64,000 nt of DNA, taken from the NCBI RefSeq assembly GCF_900100365.1, contig NZ_FNKU01000001.1, positions 992,001-1,056,000 of the forward strand, in the 5' to 3' direction. Positions 28,004-39,651 of this stretch are shown here, in pieces (position 1 is the first letter of the stretch; each line of letters begins with the position of its first letter). Below the pieces are notes generated by a model that saw nothing but the letters and a program-made list of their open reading frames with translations, was not told the DNA's origin and searched no databases. Source of the stretch: Pseudomonas cannabina (lineage in GTDB: Bacteria > Pseudomonadota > Gammaproteobacteria > Pseudomonadales > Pseudomonadaceae). Both the position numbers and the translations under genes were made by a program.

Positions 28004-28663
28004 ATGACGTTCAAGGCACCGGACAGCCTCGCTGAGCAAATTGCTCATCACCTTGCCGAGCGGATCATTCGCGGTGAGCTCAAGCCTGGAGAGCGAATCC
28101 AGGAGCAGAAAGTCACGCAGGCGTTGAACGTCAGCCGTGGCTCCGTGCGCGAAGCATTATTGATTCTGGAACGCCGTCATCTGGTGGTGATTCTGGCGCG
28201 TCGTGGCGCGCAGGTGACGGTGCTCAACGCGCACAACGTCACCAGCCTGTGCACGTTGATGAGCGAGTTGTACATTCTGCTGGCCAAGGCTGTGGGCGAA
28301 CGCTGGCAGAGCGAAGAGGATCTCGCCCCGTTTCGGCAGATCCAGCAGCGCCTGCAGGCCAGCTTCGAGCAGCAGGACGTCAGGCTGTTCGTTGAAGAAA
28401 GCTTCAACGTGATGCGCGCGGCCTATCCGTTCGCCAACAACCCGTACCTGGAGGAAACCGTCGAGAATCTGCAGCCTTCGATGAGTCGCAGCTACTTTCT
28501 CGCGCTTGAACAGCGCAAGGCCGAAATGAGCGAATACCTGGTGCTGTTCGGCGACTTGCTGGCGGCTGTCATAGCGCGCGATCTGGCGCAGATCCGCGTG
28601 GTAGTGGCTAATTATTGCCAGCGCAGCTGTCAGCTCGTGCTGTCCGCTTTGGCAGCGAGCTGA
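28004..28663 (+). CDS. GntR-family (FCD) transcriptional regulator
   Basis: The 219-residue protein has a GntR helix-turn-helix (about 8-75; GELKPGERIQEQKVTQALNV, SRGSVREALLILERRHLV) and an FCD-type helical C-terminal domain. AAGGA precedes the ATG. It is divergent from xdhA and may regulate the xanthine genes, and it ends four bases before smc, so both are probably on one transcript. This GntR–smc–zipA–ligA order is usual in Pseudomonas. Confidence 0.88.
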   Translation: MTFKAPDSLAEQIAHHLAERIIRGELKPGERIQEQKVTQALNVSRGSVREALLILERRHLVVILARRGAQVTVLNAHNVTSLCTLMSELYILLAKAVGERWQSEEDLAPFRQIQQRLQASFEQQDVRLFVEESFNVMRAAYPFANNPYLEETVENLQPSMSRSYFLALEQRKAEMSEYLVLFGDLLAAVIARDLAQIRVVVANYCQRSCQLVLSALAAS

Positions 28664-28667
28664 CGCC

Positions 28668-31600
28668 ATGCGCCTGAAGTGCATCAAGCTGGCGGGGTTC
28701 AAATCTTTCGTCGACCCCACCACGGTGAACTTCCCCAGCAACATGGCGGCTGTCGTCGGCCCTAACGGGTGCGGCAAATCCAACATCATCGACGCCGTGC
28801 GCTGGGTCATGGGCGAGAGCTCGGCCAAGAACCTGCGTGGCGAGTCGATGACCGATGTCATCTTCAATGGCTCGACCAGCCGCAAGCCGGTCAGCCAGGC
28901 GAGCATCGAGCTGGTGTTCGACAACTCCGACGGCACGCTGGTGGGCGAGTACGCGGCCTACGCGGAAATTTCGATTCGCCGCAAAGTGACGCGCGACAGC
29001 CAGAACAGCTATTACCTCAATGGCACCAAATGCCGTCGCCGCGACATTACCGACATCTTCCTCGGCACCGGCCTGGGGCCGCGCAGCTATTCGATCATCG
29101 AGCAGGGCATGATCTCCAAGCTGATCGAAGCCAAGCCCGAGGATCTGCGCAACTTCATCGAAGAAGCCGCCGGGATCTCCAAGTACAAGGAACGACGCCG
29201 GGAGACCGAAAACCGCATCCGCCGCACCCACGAAAACCTCGCGCGCCTGACCGACCTTCGCGAAGAGCTGGAGCGTCAGCTGGAGCGCCTGCACCGCCAG
29301 GCTCAGGCCGCCGAGAAGTATCAGGAGTACAAGGCCGAGGAGCGTCAGCTCAAGGCACAGCTGTCGGCCTTGCGCTGGCAGGCGCTGAACGAGCAGGTCG
29401 GTCAGCGTGAGGCGGTGATCGGCAATCAGGAAGTCGGCTTCGAAGCGTTGGTGGCCGATCAGCGCAGTGCCGATGCCAGCATCGAGCGGCTGCGCGACGG
29501 CCATCATGATTTGTCCGAACGTTTCAATCTGGTGCAGGGGCGCTTCTATTCGGTCGGCGGCGACATTGCCCGCGTCGAGCAGAGCATCCAGCACGGCCAG
29601 CAACGCCTGCGTCAGTTGCAGGACGATCTGCGCGAAGCCGAGCGCGCCCGCCTGGAAACCGAATCGCACCTGGGCCACGACACCACCTTGCTCGCGACCC
29701 TCGGCGAAGAGCTGGAAATGCTCGAGCCCGAGCAGGAAATGACCAGTGCTGCCGCCGAAGAATCAGCCATCGCGCTGGAAGACGCCGAAGCCGCCATGCA
29801 GGGCTGGCAGGAAAAGTGGGACGCCTTCAATCAGCAATCTGCCGAGCCGCAGCGCCAGGCACAAGTTCAGCAATCGCGCATTCAGCAACTCGAACAGAGC
29901 ATCGAGCGACTGGCCGAGCGCCAGCGACGTCTGGCCGAGGAGCGGCAGTTGCTGGCGGCCGACCCGGAAGACGCGGCCATTCTTGAACTGAGTGAAGACC
30001 TTGCCACCCGCGACCTGACCCTTGAAGAGCTGCACATGGGCGAAGAGCAGGCGGTCGAGCGTCTGGAACAATTGCGCGAGGCGCTGCAAAACGCCAGTCA
30101 GGCGCAGCAGCAGGCGCAAGGCGAGCTGCAGCGGCTCAATGGCCGACTGGCCTCGCTGGAGGCCCTGCAACAGGCGGCGCTCGATCCGGATACCGGCACT
30201 GCCGAATGGCTGCGCGATCAGCAGCTGACCGAGCGCCCGCGTCTGGCCGAGGGGCTGAGTGTCGAGGCTGGCTGGGAGCTGGCGGTGGAAACGGTTTTAG
30301 GGGCCGATTTGCAGGCGGTATTAGTCGATGACTTTGACGGGCTCGATCTGGCCGGTTTCCAGCAGGGCGATCTGCGTTTGCTGAGCGCCGGTGCTGACAC
30401 GGTTCGCGTGCCGGGCAGCTTGCTGGAAAAGGTCGAAAGTACGGTCGATCTGTCGGCCTGGCTGGGTCAGGTGTTTCCGGTTGAGAACCTCGACGAAGCG
30501 TTGGCGCGGCGCACGCACTTGAGCGCCGGGCAAAGTCTGATCAGCCGTGATGGCTATTGGGTCGGTCGGCATTTTTTACGTGTCAGGCGCGCCAGCGAAG
30601 CACAGAGCGGCGTGTTGGCGCGTGGCCAGGAATTGCAGCGGTTGGGGCTGGAACGCGACGAGCGCGAAGCGACCCTGGCAACGCTGGAAGAACAGTTGCT
30701 GAGCCTGCGCGAGCAACAGTCGCAGCAGGAAGATGCCCGCGAGCAACTGCGCCGTCGGGTGCAGGACGAAACCCGTCAGCAAAGCGAGCTCAAGGCGCAA
30801 TTGTCGGCGGCCAAAGTGAAGGTCGAACAGTTGACCCTGCGCCGCGCGCGTCTGGACGAAGAGCTGGCCGAACTGGCCGAACAGCGTGCCGCCGAGCACG
30901 AACAGCTCGGCGAGTCGCGCCTGCAATTGCAGGACGCGCTGGACGCCATGGCGCAAGACACCGAGCAGCGCGAAGTGCTGCAGGCGCAACGCGACTCGTT
31001 GCGCGAGCGTCTGGACCGGATACGCCAGGATGCCCGTCAGCACAAGGACCACAGCCATCAACTGGCGGTGCGCCTGGGCTCGATCAAAGCACAATACGAT
31101 TCGACACGTCAGGCGCTCGAGCGCCTGCGCATGCAGTCCGAAAGGCTGACGGAAAAACGCGAACAGCTCAGCCTCAATCTGGAGGAGGGCGAGGCACCGC
31201 TCGAAGAGCTGCGCCTCAAGCTGGAAGAGCTGCTGGAGCGGCGCATGGTGGTCGACGACGAAATGCGCATCGCCAAGAACGCGCTGGAAGACGCCGACCG
31301 CGAGCTGCGCGAGGCAGAGAAGCGCCGCACCCAGGCTGAGCAGCAAGCGCAACTGCTGCGCGGCCAGCTGGAACAGCAACGGCTCGAATGGCAGTCGCTG
31401 ACCGTACGCCGCACCGCCTTGCAGGATCAGTTGCAGGAAGACGGCTACGACTTGCACGGCGTGCTCGCCACGCTGACCCCGGAGGCCAGCGAGCAGGCCG
31501 CCGAGCAGCAACTGGAAAGCATCGCCGGGCGTATTCAGCGTCTGGGCGCGATCAACCTTGCGGCCATCGACGAATACCAGCAGCAGTCCGAGCGCAAACG

Positions 31601-32156
31601 TTATCTGGACGCGCAGGACGCCGACCTTGTGGAAGCGCTCGATACCCTGGAAAACGTGATCCGCAAGATCGACAAGGAAACCCGAAACCGCTTCAAAGAT
31701 ACCTTCGATCAGATAAATAGCGGAATTCAGGCACTTTTTCCGAAAGTTTTCGGTGGAGGCTCTGCTTATTTGGAACTGACGGGCGAAGATCTACTCGATA
31801 CAGGGGTGACAATCATGGCGCGCCCCCCCGGCAAGAAGAACAGCACCATCCACTTGCTGTCCGGTGGGGAGAAAGCCCTGACTGCGCTGGCGCTGGTTTT
31901 TGCCATTTTCAAGCTTAATCCTGCGCCGTTCTGCATGCTCGATGAGGTGGATGCGCCGCTGGATGATGCCAACGTGGGCCGTTATGCGCGTTTGGTGAAA
32001 GAAATGTCACAAACGGTGCAGTTCATCTACATCACCCACAACAAGATCGCCATGGAAATGGCTGATCAACTGATGGGGGTGACGATGCACGAGCCCGGTT
32101 GTTCGCGGCTCGTGGCTGTGGATGTGGAAGAGGCCATGGCGCTGGTGGATGCCTGA
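28668..32156 (+). CDS. smc: Chromosome segregation protein SMC
   Basis: The 1162-residue ATPase organises and segregates the chromosome. It has a Walker A GPNGCGKS at residues 31-38 and two long coiled coils (about 165-500 and 640-1000). A hinge of about 500-630 lies between them (TVLGADLQAVLVDDFDGLDL). The C-terminal head has signature LLSGGEKALTALAL near 1064 and Walker B CMLDEVDAPLD near 1088. It starts four bases after gntR with only GAG as ribosome-binding signal. Full length for the family. Confidence 0.97.
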   Translation: MRLKCIKLAGFKSFVDPTTVNFPSNMAAVVGPNGCGKSNIIDAVRWVMGESSAKNLRGESMTDVIFNGSTSRKPVSQASIELVFDNSDGTLVGEYAAYAEISIRRKVTRDSQNSYYLNGTKCRRRDITDIFLGTGLGPRSYSIIEQGMISKLIEAKPEDLRNFIEEAAGISKYKERRRETENRIRRTHENLARLTDLREELERQLERLHRQAQAAEKYQEYKAEERQLKAQLSALRWQALNEQVGQREAVIGNQEVGFEALVADQRSADASIERLRDGHHDLSERFNLVQGRFYSVGGDIARVEQSIQHGQQRLRQLQDDLREAERARLETESHLGHDTTLLATLGEELEMLEPEQEMTSAAAEESAIALEDAEAAMQGWQEKWDAFNQQSAEPQRQAQVQQSRIQQLEQSIERLAERQRRLAEERQLLAADPEDAAILELSEDLATRDLTLEELHMGEEQAVERLEQLREALQNASQAQQQAQGELQRLNGRLASLEALQQAALDPDTGTAEWLRDQQLTERPRLAEGLSVEAGWELAVETVLGADLQAVLVDDFDGLDLAGFQQGDLRLLSAGADTVRVPGSLLEKVESTVDLSAWLGQVFPVENLDEALARRTHLSAGQSLISRDGYWVGRHFLRVRRASEAQSGVLARGQELQRLGLERDEREATLATLEEQLLSLREQQSQQEDAREQLRRRVQDETRQQSELKAQLSAAKVKVEQLTLRRARLDEELAELAEQRAAEHEQLGESRLQLQDALDAMAQDTEQREVLQAQRDSLRERLDRIRQDARQHKDHSHQLAVRLGSIKAQYDSTRQALERLRMQSERLTEKREQLSLNLEEGEAPLEELRLKLEELLERRMVVDDEMRIAKNALEDADRELREAEKRRTQAEQQAQLLRGQLEQQRLEWQSLTVRRTALQDQLQEDGYDLHGVLATLTPEASEQAAEQQLESIAGRIQRLGAINLAAIDEYQQQSERKRYLDAQDADLVEALDTLENVIRKIDKETRNRFKDTFDQINSGIQALFPKVFGGGSAYLELTGEDLLDTGVTIMARPPGKKNSTIHLLSGGEKALTALALVFAIFKLNPAPFCMLDEVDAPLDDANVGRYARLVKEMSQTVQFIYITHNKIAMEMADQLMGVTMHEPGCSRLVAVDVEEAMALVDA

Positions 32157-32407
32157 GCGAATGTCGACAAGCGCGGCGAAAACCGCGTGAAAAAGCCGGA
32201 AAATGTCACGGTTGTGCGCCAGATGGCACTTCGGGTAGCAAAGAGACGTAACAGACGGTGTAAAGTTGCCTTTGGTCGTGCTAGTTTAGTGACCACTTTT
32301 TTATTTTTGCGTGGGCAAAATGCCAGTCAGAACATAGACTTGGCACCACGTTTTAAAGGGGTTTAGGCCCTTATTTTCAGATTTCTTCATTAGAGGCACT
32401 GGATTAC

Positions 32408-33274
32408 ATGGAAATCGGTCTGCGCGAGTGGCTGATCGTCATCGGCATAATAGTCATCGCCGGTATTCTTTTTGATGGCTGGCGCCGTATGCGCGGCAGC
32501 AAAGGTAAATTGAAATTCAGGCTGGATCGAAGCTTTTCCAACCTTCCCGAGGAAGAAGAGCCAACGTCGGCCGAGGTGCTGGGGCCGCCCCGTGTGCTGG
32601 ATACCCACAAAGAGCCGCAGCTGGACGAGCACGACCTGCCGTCGATGAGCGCCAGCCCGCGCGACAACAAGCGCGGCAGCGAAAAACGTGGTGGCAGCGA
32701 CAAGAAGCGCAAGGATGAACCGCAGCAGGGCGACCTGAATCTGGACATCGACGGCCCGAGCCTGTTCACGGGGCGTGACGATGATTTCCCGGACGACAAG
32801 CCAGCCCAGCGCATTACCGAAGACAAGGATCTGCCTCCGGTCGAAGAAGTGCTAGTCATCAGCGTGATCTCGCGCAGCGAAGGCGGCTTCAAGGGCCCTG
32901 CGCTGTTGCAGAACATTTTGGAAAGCGGCCTGCGTTTCGGCGAAATGGACATCTTCCATCGTCACGAAAGCATGGCAGGCAATGGCGAAGTACTGTTCTC
33001 GATGGCCAACGCCGTCAAGCCGGGCGTGTTCGATCTCGACGATATCGATCATTTCAGCACCCGTGCCGTGAGCTTCTTCCTCGGCCTGCCAGGTCCGCGT
33101 CATCCGAAGCAGGCATTCGATGTCATGGTGGCCGCAGCACGCAAGCTGGCTCACGAGCTGGATGGCGAACTGAAAGATGATCAGCGCAGTGTCATGACCG
33201 CGCAGACCATCGAGCACTATCGCCAGCGCATCGTTGAATTCGAGCGCCGTGCGCTGACCCAGCGTCGCGGATAA
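32408..33274 (+). CDS. zipA: Cell division protein ZipA
   Basis: The 288-residue inner membrane protein tethers FtsZ to the membrane at the division site. It has an N-terminal membrane helix (about 6-22, [18 protein letters not shown]) and a short basic stretch ([11 protein letters not shown]). A charged, flexible linker covers about 40-140, and the C-terminal FtsZ-binding domain about 150-285 ([35 protein letters not shown]). A 251-bp gap without clear features separates it from smc. Confidence 0.95.
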   Translation: MEIGLREWLIVIGIIVIAGILFDGWRRMRGSKGKLKFRLDRSFSNLPEEEEPTSAEVLGPPRVLDTHKEPQLDEHDLPSMSASPRDNKRGSEKRGGSDKKRKDEPQQGDLNLDIDGPSLFTGRDDDFPDDKPAQRITEDKDLPPVEEVLVISVISRSEGGFKGPALLQNILESGLRFGEMDIFHRHESMAGNGEVLFSMANAVKPGVFDLDDIDHFSTRAVSFFLGLPGPRHPKQAFDVMVAAARKLAHELDGELKDDQRSVMTAQTIEHYRQRIVEFERRALTQRRG

Positions 33275-33363
33275 GCGCTTTCTTGCGCCGCTCCCTGACT
33301 GAAATCGCGCCCTGGCGCGCTTTCAAGGGGAGCCGGAGCGCAGCAGAACAGAACCAACAGATG

Positions 33364-33385
33364 AGCAGCCTCGGCTGCTTTTTTG
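33364..33385 (+). terminator. Hairpin with T-run between zipA and ligA
   Basis: AGCAGCC, two bases, GGCTGCT, then TTTTTT (33364-33385). The 131-bp gap suggests partial termination, with ligA able to use read-through or its own promoter. Confidence 0.75.
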
Positions 33386-33393
33386 CTTTTTGA

Positions 33394-35769
<2,376 letters not shown>

Positions 35770-36211
35770 GCAAGGCCGGTGGTGTATCACCGCTGAGCGC
35801 ATGGTATAGGCACGAAAATTTCACCCAAGGCATTCGTAAGCTGGAGCGCTCTTTGTTATACACAAATCCTGAAGAGCCCTTGAGCGCGGCTTTCAGGCTT
35901 TTCCCCGCACGCGTGGGAGCGGACTTGTCCGCGAAAGGGCCGGTAAAGTCACCGGACATGTATCGTCTGAACTACCGCATTCGCGAACAAGCGAAGCGTC
36001 GGCCGATTCGCTCCCACGGCCTTCGGCCAGAATCTAAAGCAGGCTTGTGTATAACGCTGAGCGTTGGAACGATGATCTCAACTATCGTGCAATGCACCGT
36101 TTTAGCCCATAAAATCGCCGTCAACCCGGTCCGCGCATGCCGCCCGATAATATTTTGAACCCCTGAACCATCGGTATGATCTAGTCCATGCAAGGTCAAC
36201 GGGAGATCACC
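35770..36211. repeat. Intergenic REP-like repeats between ligA and the metallopeptidase-like gene
   Basis: This 442-bp gap contains GTGGGAGCGGACTTGTCCGCG (about 35919-35939). In the reverse sense it has CGATTCGCTCCCACGGCC near 36003-36022, with the GGCCAGAATCTAAAG tail. A fragment of the other family, CTCAACTATCGTGC, lies at 36077-36090. I see no gene. GGGAG at 36201 serves the next gene. Confidence 0.75.
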
Positions 36212-37378
36212 ATGTATCGCTTTTTCGAGCAATTGAGTTCACGCATTACCGCCCCATTTGGCGGCGAAACCAAACGTAACAGCAAGGTCTGGCAGTGCAC
36301 CTGTGGCCAGTCGGTGTTTTTCCCCAATTCCCAATGCCTTGCCTGTTCGGCAGCGCTGGGCTACCTGCCAGAGCAGGGGCGGGTCGCGACACTCGAAGCG
36401 GGTCCGGCGCCGACCACCTGGCGCCTCAGTGACGAGCCGGGCGCAGGGCTGTATCGACGTTGCGCCAACCTCGATACACCTGCGGCCTGCAACTGGCTGT
36501 TCCCGGAGCACAATGCGGGTGAGTTCTGCGTCGCGTGCAGCCTGAATCGCACCATTCCCGACCTGTCGATTGCCGAAAACGGCGAGCGCTGGCGCAAGGT
36601 CGAAACGGCCAAGCGTCGTCTGGTCGCACAACTGATCTCCCTAGGGTTGCAAGTCATCCCCAAGAGCGTTGACGAAGAGACCGGCCTGGCCTTCGATTTT
36701 GTCGGCGTCGATCTGGAAGGCAAGCTGCCGACCACTGGCCACGCCAACGGCCTGATCACCCTGAACATCGAAGAAGCCGACGATGCGCACCGCGAAGCAA
36801 TGCGTGTGCAGATGCACGAACCCTATCGCACCTTGCTCGGCCACTTCCGCCATGAAGTCGGCCACTACTATTGGGATCGGTTGATCGCCGATACCCGCTG
36901 GCAGGAGGGCTATCGCAACCTGTTCGGCGACGAGCGTGCCAGCTACGCCGATGCGCTCGATCACCACTACAAGAACGGTGCGCCCGACAACTGGCAGGAA
37001 AGCTTCGTCAGCGCATATGCCACCATGCACCCGTGGGAAGACTGGGCCGAAACCTGGGCTCACTACCTGCACATGATGGACGCGGTCGATACCGCGCTGG
37101 GTTTTGGCATGAGCGCCCGCGACATGGAACTCGACTATCAGCCATTCCCGCTGGATGTCCTCTACGATCCACAGCACCCCGGTGGGCCGGCCTTCCTGTC
37201 GTTCGTCAACGCCTGGATCGAGCTGGCCAGCATGCTCAACGAACTATCACGCAGCATGGGTCAGCCGGATTTCTACCCGTTTGTGCTGCCACCTGCAGTG
37301 ATTGCCAAACTGCACTTCATCCATCTGGTGATTCAGGATACAGGCGGCAAGGCTGACGAAGTCTTGCAGGCTCAGTAA
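36212..37378 (+). CDS. Putative zinc-dependent metallopeptidase (DUF2248-type) with N-terminal zinc ribbon
   Basis: The 388-residue cytoplasmic protein has a zinc-ribbon-like N-terminus (CTCGQ near 28-30 and CLACSAALGYL near 42-45) and further cysteines (CNWLFPEH, FCVACSLNR). In the middle is HEVGHYYWDRLI, an HExxH zinc-protease motif, with ERASYADALDHHY and WEDWAETWAHYLHM downstream as possible third ligands. The family is a putative zinc-binding metallopeptidase of unknown target. The ATG at 36212 follows GGGAG. Conserved next to ligA in pseudomonads to my knowledge. Confidence 0.85.
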   Translation: MYRFFEQLSSRITAPFGGETKRNSKVWQCTCGQSVFFPNSQCLACSAALGYLPEQGRVATLEAGPAPTTWRLSDEPGAGLYRRCANLDTPAACNWLFPEHNAGEFCVACSLNRTIPDLSIAENGERWRKVETAKRRLVAQLISLGLQVIPKSVDEETGLAFDFVGVDLEGKLPTTGHANGLITLNIEEADDAHREAMRVQMHEPYRTLLGHFRHEVGHYYWDRLIADTRWQEGYRNLFGDERASYADALDHHYKNGAPDNWQESFVSAYATMHPWEDWAETWAHYLHMMDAVDTALGFGMSARDMELDYQPFPLDVLYDPQHPGGPAFLSFVNAWIELASMLNELSRSMGQPDFYPFVLPPAVIAKLHFIHLVIQDTGGKADEVLQAQ

Positions 37379-37386
37379 CCGGTCGA

Positions 37387-37414
37387 GCGCCTGACACTCT
37401 GACGTGTCAGGCGC
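37387..37414. terminator. Hairpin between convergent metallopeptidase-like and GNAT genes
   Basis: GCGCCTGACAC (37387-37397) pairs exactly with GTGTCAGGCGC (37404-37414) over a 6-base loop, followed by TTGTTC. An 11-bp stem in a convergent gap, likely a terminator with a weak T-run. Confidence 0.8.
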
Positions 37415-37446
37415 TTGTTCAATCTCCGCGTCACAGCTTCACAATC

Positions 37447-37935
37447 TCAAAGCGTCAGCACCAATCTGCGCTCGAAACCGATTCGCCCGCGGTACGCCTC
37501 TCCGGTATCCATCCAGCCCTGACCCGTATACAGCCCGATGGCAGCGCTGTTGTCTGCGTCCACCGATAACATCATGTGCGTGATGTCCGGCCATTTCAGC
37601 CTGAGTGCTGCCGGCAGTGCTTGCAGGCACGCCTTGCCCAGCCCTTTGCCCTGTTGGCGGTGATCGATCTGCAGCGCATGCAGCGTCGCCGCCAGTTCTT
37701 TCCCTGCCCAGTGTGGCAGGCAGTCGCCACGCTTGAGCAGGAAAAAGCCGACCGGTTTTTCATCCGCCAGAAGCACAAAGCCCCGCACGTTCGGACTGGG
37801 GTTGACCAGAAGGGTATTGAGCGCGGTATAGATGTCGCCGGAGAACTGCGTCTGTTCCCGCGTGACCTCCAGTTGGTCCAGTTGCTGGCGCTGGGTGTGG
37901 GTAAGGTCTTCGTAGCCGACCAATCGAGTCTGCAT
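37447..37935 (-). CDS. GNAT-family N-acetyltransferase
   Basis: The 162-residue protein has the acetyl-CoA binding motif LQIDHRQQGKGLGKACLQAL, then LSVDADNSAAIGLYTGQGW, typical of GNAT enzymes. The substrate is unknown. ATG at 37935 (MQTRLVGYEDLT) is chosen with AGG upstream; an earlier in-frame ATG adds 27 weakly conserved residues. Convergent with the metallopeptidase-like gene and divergent from the SRP RNA. Confidence 0.85.
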   Translation of the reverse strand: MQTRLVGYEDLTHTQRQQLDQLEVTREQTQFSGDIYTALNTLLVNPSPNVRGFVLLADEKPVGFFLLKRGDCLPHWAGKELAATLHALQIDHRQQGKGLGKACLQALPAALRLKWPDITHMMLSVDADNSAAIGLYTGQGWMDTGEAYRGRIGFERRLVLTL

Positions 37936-38093
37936 GAGCGACCTGCTGGCTGATGATTGTTGAGGCGGGCAGGGTACCTGATCGGCGCCGGGTGTTTCGA
38001 GGAATTGCCGCGCCACCGGCGAACGTCGACTCCCGTTTCAGCCCCTGCACACAAGTGCTTGAGCCCTATCGAAATTTTTATCCGGGGCAACGG

Positions 38094-38121
38094 TTGTAAA
38101 CTCGCGCAAGACCGGTACAAT
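38094..38121 (+). promoter_or_regulatory. Sigma-70 promoter of the SRP RNA gene
   Basis: TTGTAA (38094-38099), a 16-bp spacer and TACAAT (38116-38121) give a good -35/-10 pair, placing transcription start near 38128. The RNA body begins about 25 bases later, so a 5' leader (with a CTCGCCACTGGCGAG stem) would be trimmed. Confidence 0.75.
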
Positions 38122-38152
38122 GGCGCGGCTCGCCACTGGCGAGTGTCGTTAT

Positions 38153-38264
38153 GGTGACCCCATCGGTCCCCCCGCAACGATTACCCGTGAACCTGGTCAG
38201 ATCCGGAAGGAAGCAGCCACAGCGGGAACATTGTGTGCCGGGGTGTGGCTGGTGGGGGCACCAC
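38153..38264 (+). ncRNA. ffs: Signal recognition particle 4.5S RNA
   Basis: The conserved domain IV core GGTCAGATCCGGAAGGAAGC, followed by AGCC, is present at 38196-38219. Flanking sequences CCCCGCAACG (5') and GTGTGCCGGGGTGT (3') pair as in E. coli 4.5S RNA. Outer ends GGTG...CCCCA and TGGGGGCACC close the helix. About 112 nt, the usual size. The RNA works with Ffh to target inner membrane proteins. Confidence 0.95.
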
Positions 38265-38516
38265 CTTAACGAGTCTTCAGTCGGTCCTCGACGCAGCAGC
38301 ACCTTCAAATATTGCTCATTTTCTAACACTGTATGTTGTATTGCGTCTTCTGGCGTCCAATCAGAAGCCAAATCAAACTGAACCCTCACCCCCACACACC
38401 ACCTAACCCCCTTACGCGTCGCTTGAAACCGTTTTACGGCAAGGGGCAATTCAGGTCGCTGCGGGTGTCACAGGCTTTTCGGTCAGGCGTCTCGCAGCAT
38501 TGGAGCCGGGGGCCGG

Positions 38517-39642
38517 ATGGAACAGGACATCATCAGATTTTTTACAGACTCACAATTTCTGGGCATTTCGCTCGCTAACTGGCTACTCGCTGTCTTTGCT
38601 TCGACCATCAGCTTTGTGCTGGTGCGGGGTGTTATCGGCTTTGTGCTGAGAAAGATGCGTGCGCGACCCGCTGCGCCGAGTACGCACATGAGCTATATCG
38701 TGGTGCAGGTGTTGTCGGGCACCAGTAACACCTTGTTGCTGCTGGCATCGATTTTGATCGGGGTCGGCATGCTCGATCTGCCCGAGCGTTGGCTTGGGCG
38801 GGTCAGCAGCCTGTGGTTCGTGGTCGCAGCCTTGCAGGTCGGATTGTGGGCGAACCGAGCGATTGCGCTGGCGCTGCAGCGCTACTTCGTTCGACACAAC
38901 ACCAGCGGGACTTTTCAGGGCAGTGCCCTCGCGACGTTGACTCTGTGGGGGGGCGAAGGTGTTGCTGTGGGCCACCGTGGTCATGGCGATGCTGTCGAAC
39001 GTCGGGGTCAATATCACGGCGTTCGTCGCCAGTCTCGGCGTGGGCGGCATCGCGGTGGCGCTGGCCGTGCAGAACATTCTTGGCGATGTGTTCGCGTCGT
39101 TGTCGATTGCCGTGGACAAGCCATTCGAGATCGGCGATTTCATTGTCGTCGGCGAGCTGGCGGGCACTGTGGAGCATATCGGTCTGAAGACCACCCGCAT
39201 TCGCAGTCTGGGCGGCGAGCAGATTGTAATGGCCAACGCGGACATGATCAGCAACACCATCCAGAACTACAAACGCCTGCAAGAGCGGCGCATCGTTTTC
39301 GATTTCAGGCTGACCTATGACTGCTCGGTCGATCAGGTGCGGGAAGTGCCGAAGAAGGTCGAGCAGATCATCAATGCGCAGAAACTGGCGCGCTTCGACC
39401 GTTCGCATTTTCGGGGTTTTGGCGAGACATCACTGGAGTTCGAGACTGTCTTCATCGTTCTCGACCCCAGCTACAACGTCTATATGGATGTGCAGCAGGC
39501 CATCAATCTCGAGATCATGGAAGCCTTTGCCGAGATGGACGTGCGCTTCGCGTTCCCGTCGCGCACGGTGTACGTGGCGTCCTTGCCACCCGTGAAGACC
39601 TCACGGCACACCGCGCTGGAAGCTGCCGACGCCAATGCGTAA
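38517..39642 (+). pseudogene. MscS-family mechanosensitive channel with a +1 frameshift in a G7 tract
   Basis: The gene should encode a 374-residue small-conductance mechanosensitive channel. Two to three membrane helices (about 20-36, 62-84, 98-118) sit in the first frame up to LATLTLWG. The second frame from about 38953 holds the pore helix (VGVNITAFVASLGVGGIAVA), the MscS beta domain (DKPFEIGDFIVVGE) and the C-terminal vestibule. The frames join exactly if one G is removed from the seven G at 38947-38953, giving LWGAKVLLWATVV. As it stands the first frame ends at 39320. This may be a true mutation, phase variation or a sequencing error. Confidence 0.85.
38947..38953 (+). other. G7 homopolymer causing the mscS frameshift
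   Basis: CTCTGT-GGGGGGG-CGAAGG: six G would keep the channel open reading frame continuous; seven break it. Confidence 0.9.
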
Positions 39643-39651
39643 GCAGTAGTA

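Noticed and set aside
38265..38516. Possible gene between SRP RNA and mscS
   Set aside because: No frame with a convincing start or composition; treated as untranslated sequence.
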